Shown piece after piece: positions 42,355 through 42,829 of a DNA stretch of 42,829 nt (its first letter is position 1; each line of letters begins with the position of its first letter). The translations under genes were made by a program, and so were the position numbers. The stretch comes from an uncultured Actinomycetes bacterium (GTDB lineage: Bacteria; Actinomycetota; Thermoleophilia; Solirubrobacterales; 70-9): the NCBI GenBank assembly GCA_946886425.1, contig CAMPIP010000002.1, forward strand, positions 1-42,829, written 5' to 3'. The notes under the pieces are model-generated. The model had not been told where the DNA came from and searched no databases. It saw only the letters and a program-made list of their open reading frames with translations.

Positions 42355-42829
42355 ATGGAGATCAAGCCGGACGAGATCGCAAGCATTCTTCGCGAGCGCA
42401 TCGAGGGGTTGGAGACCGATTCCGCCGACCTCTCGGAGGTCGGCACCGTCCTCTCGGTGGCCGACGGCATCGCCCGCGTGCATGGCCTCGACAACTGCAT
42501 GGCGCTGGAGATGCTCGACCTGCCCCATGGAGTGACGGGCCTGGCCCTCAACCTCGAGGCCGACAACGTCGGCGCCGTGCTGTTCGGCGAGTGGGACAAG
42601 ATCGTCGAGGGCGACACTGTCAAGCGCACCGGCCACCTGCTCGAGATCCCCGTCGGCGAGCAGCTGCTCGGCCGCATGGTCGACCCGCTCGGCCGCCCGC
42701 TCGACGACCGCGGCGACGTCAACACGACCGAGACCCGCCCGGCCGAGTTCAAAGCCCCCGGCGTCGTCGAGCGCCAGCCGGTCACCGAGCCGGTCCAGAC
42801 CGGCCTGATGGCGATCGACGGGATGATCC
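42355..42829 (+). CDS. atpA: ATP synthase F1 subunit alpha, N-terminal part (3' end outside window)
   Basis: The first 158 residues of the alpha subunit. The N-terminal helix MEIKPDEIASILRERIEGLE and the beta-barrel VLSVADGIARVHGLDNCMAL, then NLEADNVGAVLFGE and LLGRMVDPLGRPLD, are unmistakable. The frame continues through the edge at PVQTGLMAIDGMI, just before the P-loop. AAGGAGG (42335-42341) stands 13 bases before the ATG, a longer spacing than usual, with a nearer GAGAG as an alternative. The gamma, beta and epsilon genes should lie beyond the window. Confidence 0.97.
   Translation, partial: MEIKPDEIASILRERIEGLETDSADLSEVGTVLSVADGIARVHGLDNCMALEMLDLPHGVTGLALNLEADNVGAVLFGEWDKIVEGDTVKRTGHLLEIPVGEQLLGRMVDPLGRPLDDRGDVNTTETRPAEFKAPGVVERQPVTEPVQTGLMAIDGMI

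Overview
The window is about 42.8 kb of very GC-rich, densely coded bacterial chromosome. Gene content and style point to a deep-branching actinobacterium, most likely Thermoleophilia/Solirubrobacterales; this is inference from gene content, not a tree. Signs are a mycobacterium-like methyltransferase / GH57 / GT4 triad, a split B12 acyl-CoA mutase with MeaB, actinobacterial-type HxlR and VapBC genes, and many genes with an actinobacterial -10 (TANNNT) only 6-10 bases before the start codon. I saw no rRNA, tRNA, CRISPR array, transposase or phage gene.

Layout. 1-3.1 kb: the 3' end of ftsZ, a gamma-glutamyltransferase and a class III adenylate cyclase. 3.1-7.5 kb: two SAM methyltransferases, a GH57 branching enzyme and a GT4 glucosyltransferase; the order methyltransferase-GH57-GT4 matches Rv3030-Rv3031-Rv3032 of M. 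tuberculosis, a locus for methylated glucan polymers. 7.5-9.2 kb: an XRE regulator, a VapBC-type toxin-antitoxin pair with a clear promoter and operator, and a hexapeptide acyltransferase. 9.2-16 kb: MeaB GTPase, a PRC-barrel protein, a reverse-strand operon hxlR - aldehyde dehydrogenase - acyl-CoA dehydrogenase, a divergent 50-aa ORF plus thioesterase, and leucyl aminopeptidase. 16.1-23.9 kb: thiolase, HAD phosphatase, large and small subunits of a B12 acyl-CoA mutase with isobutyryl-CoA-mutase-type active-site residues, then ETF beta, ETF alpha and an ETF-quinone oxidoreductase. Together with MeaB, the acyl-CoA dehydrogenase and the thiolase this is an acyl-CoA oxidation and rearrangement neighbourhood that feeds electrons to the quinone pool.

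23.9-29.6 kb is the most accessory-looking part: a 9-bp tandem repeat, two tiny overlapping membrane-protein genes, a DMT-type permease, a DegT-type aminotransferase, a 776-aa fusion of a sugar-nucleotide epimerase with an MGDG-synthase-like glycosyltransferase and a C-terminal membrane anchor, and a NodB-type deacetylase. I read it as a candidate pathway for an amino-sugar glycolipid or glycan. 29.7-31.4 kb: an alpha/beta hydrolase and a divergent TetR regulator with a palindromic operator on its start codon.

31.4-42.8 kb is conserved housekeeping: rpmE, yqhQ-like DUF1385, prfA, prmC, Sua5-type tRNA modification, a secreted lysyl-oxidase-like protein that has lost predicted copper ligands, glyA, a DUF354 protein, a WecA/MraY-family phosphosugar transferase, and the ATP synthase operon (atpI-like, atpB, atpE, atpF, atpH and the start of atpA, cut by the window edge).

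The best candidates for something new are the epimerase-glycosyltransferase fusion cluster, the F/Q-type acyl-CoA mutase, and the recurring short-leader promoters, including two identical bidirectional -10 elements.
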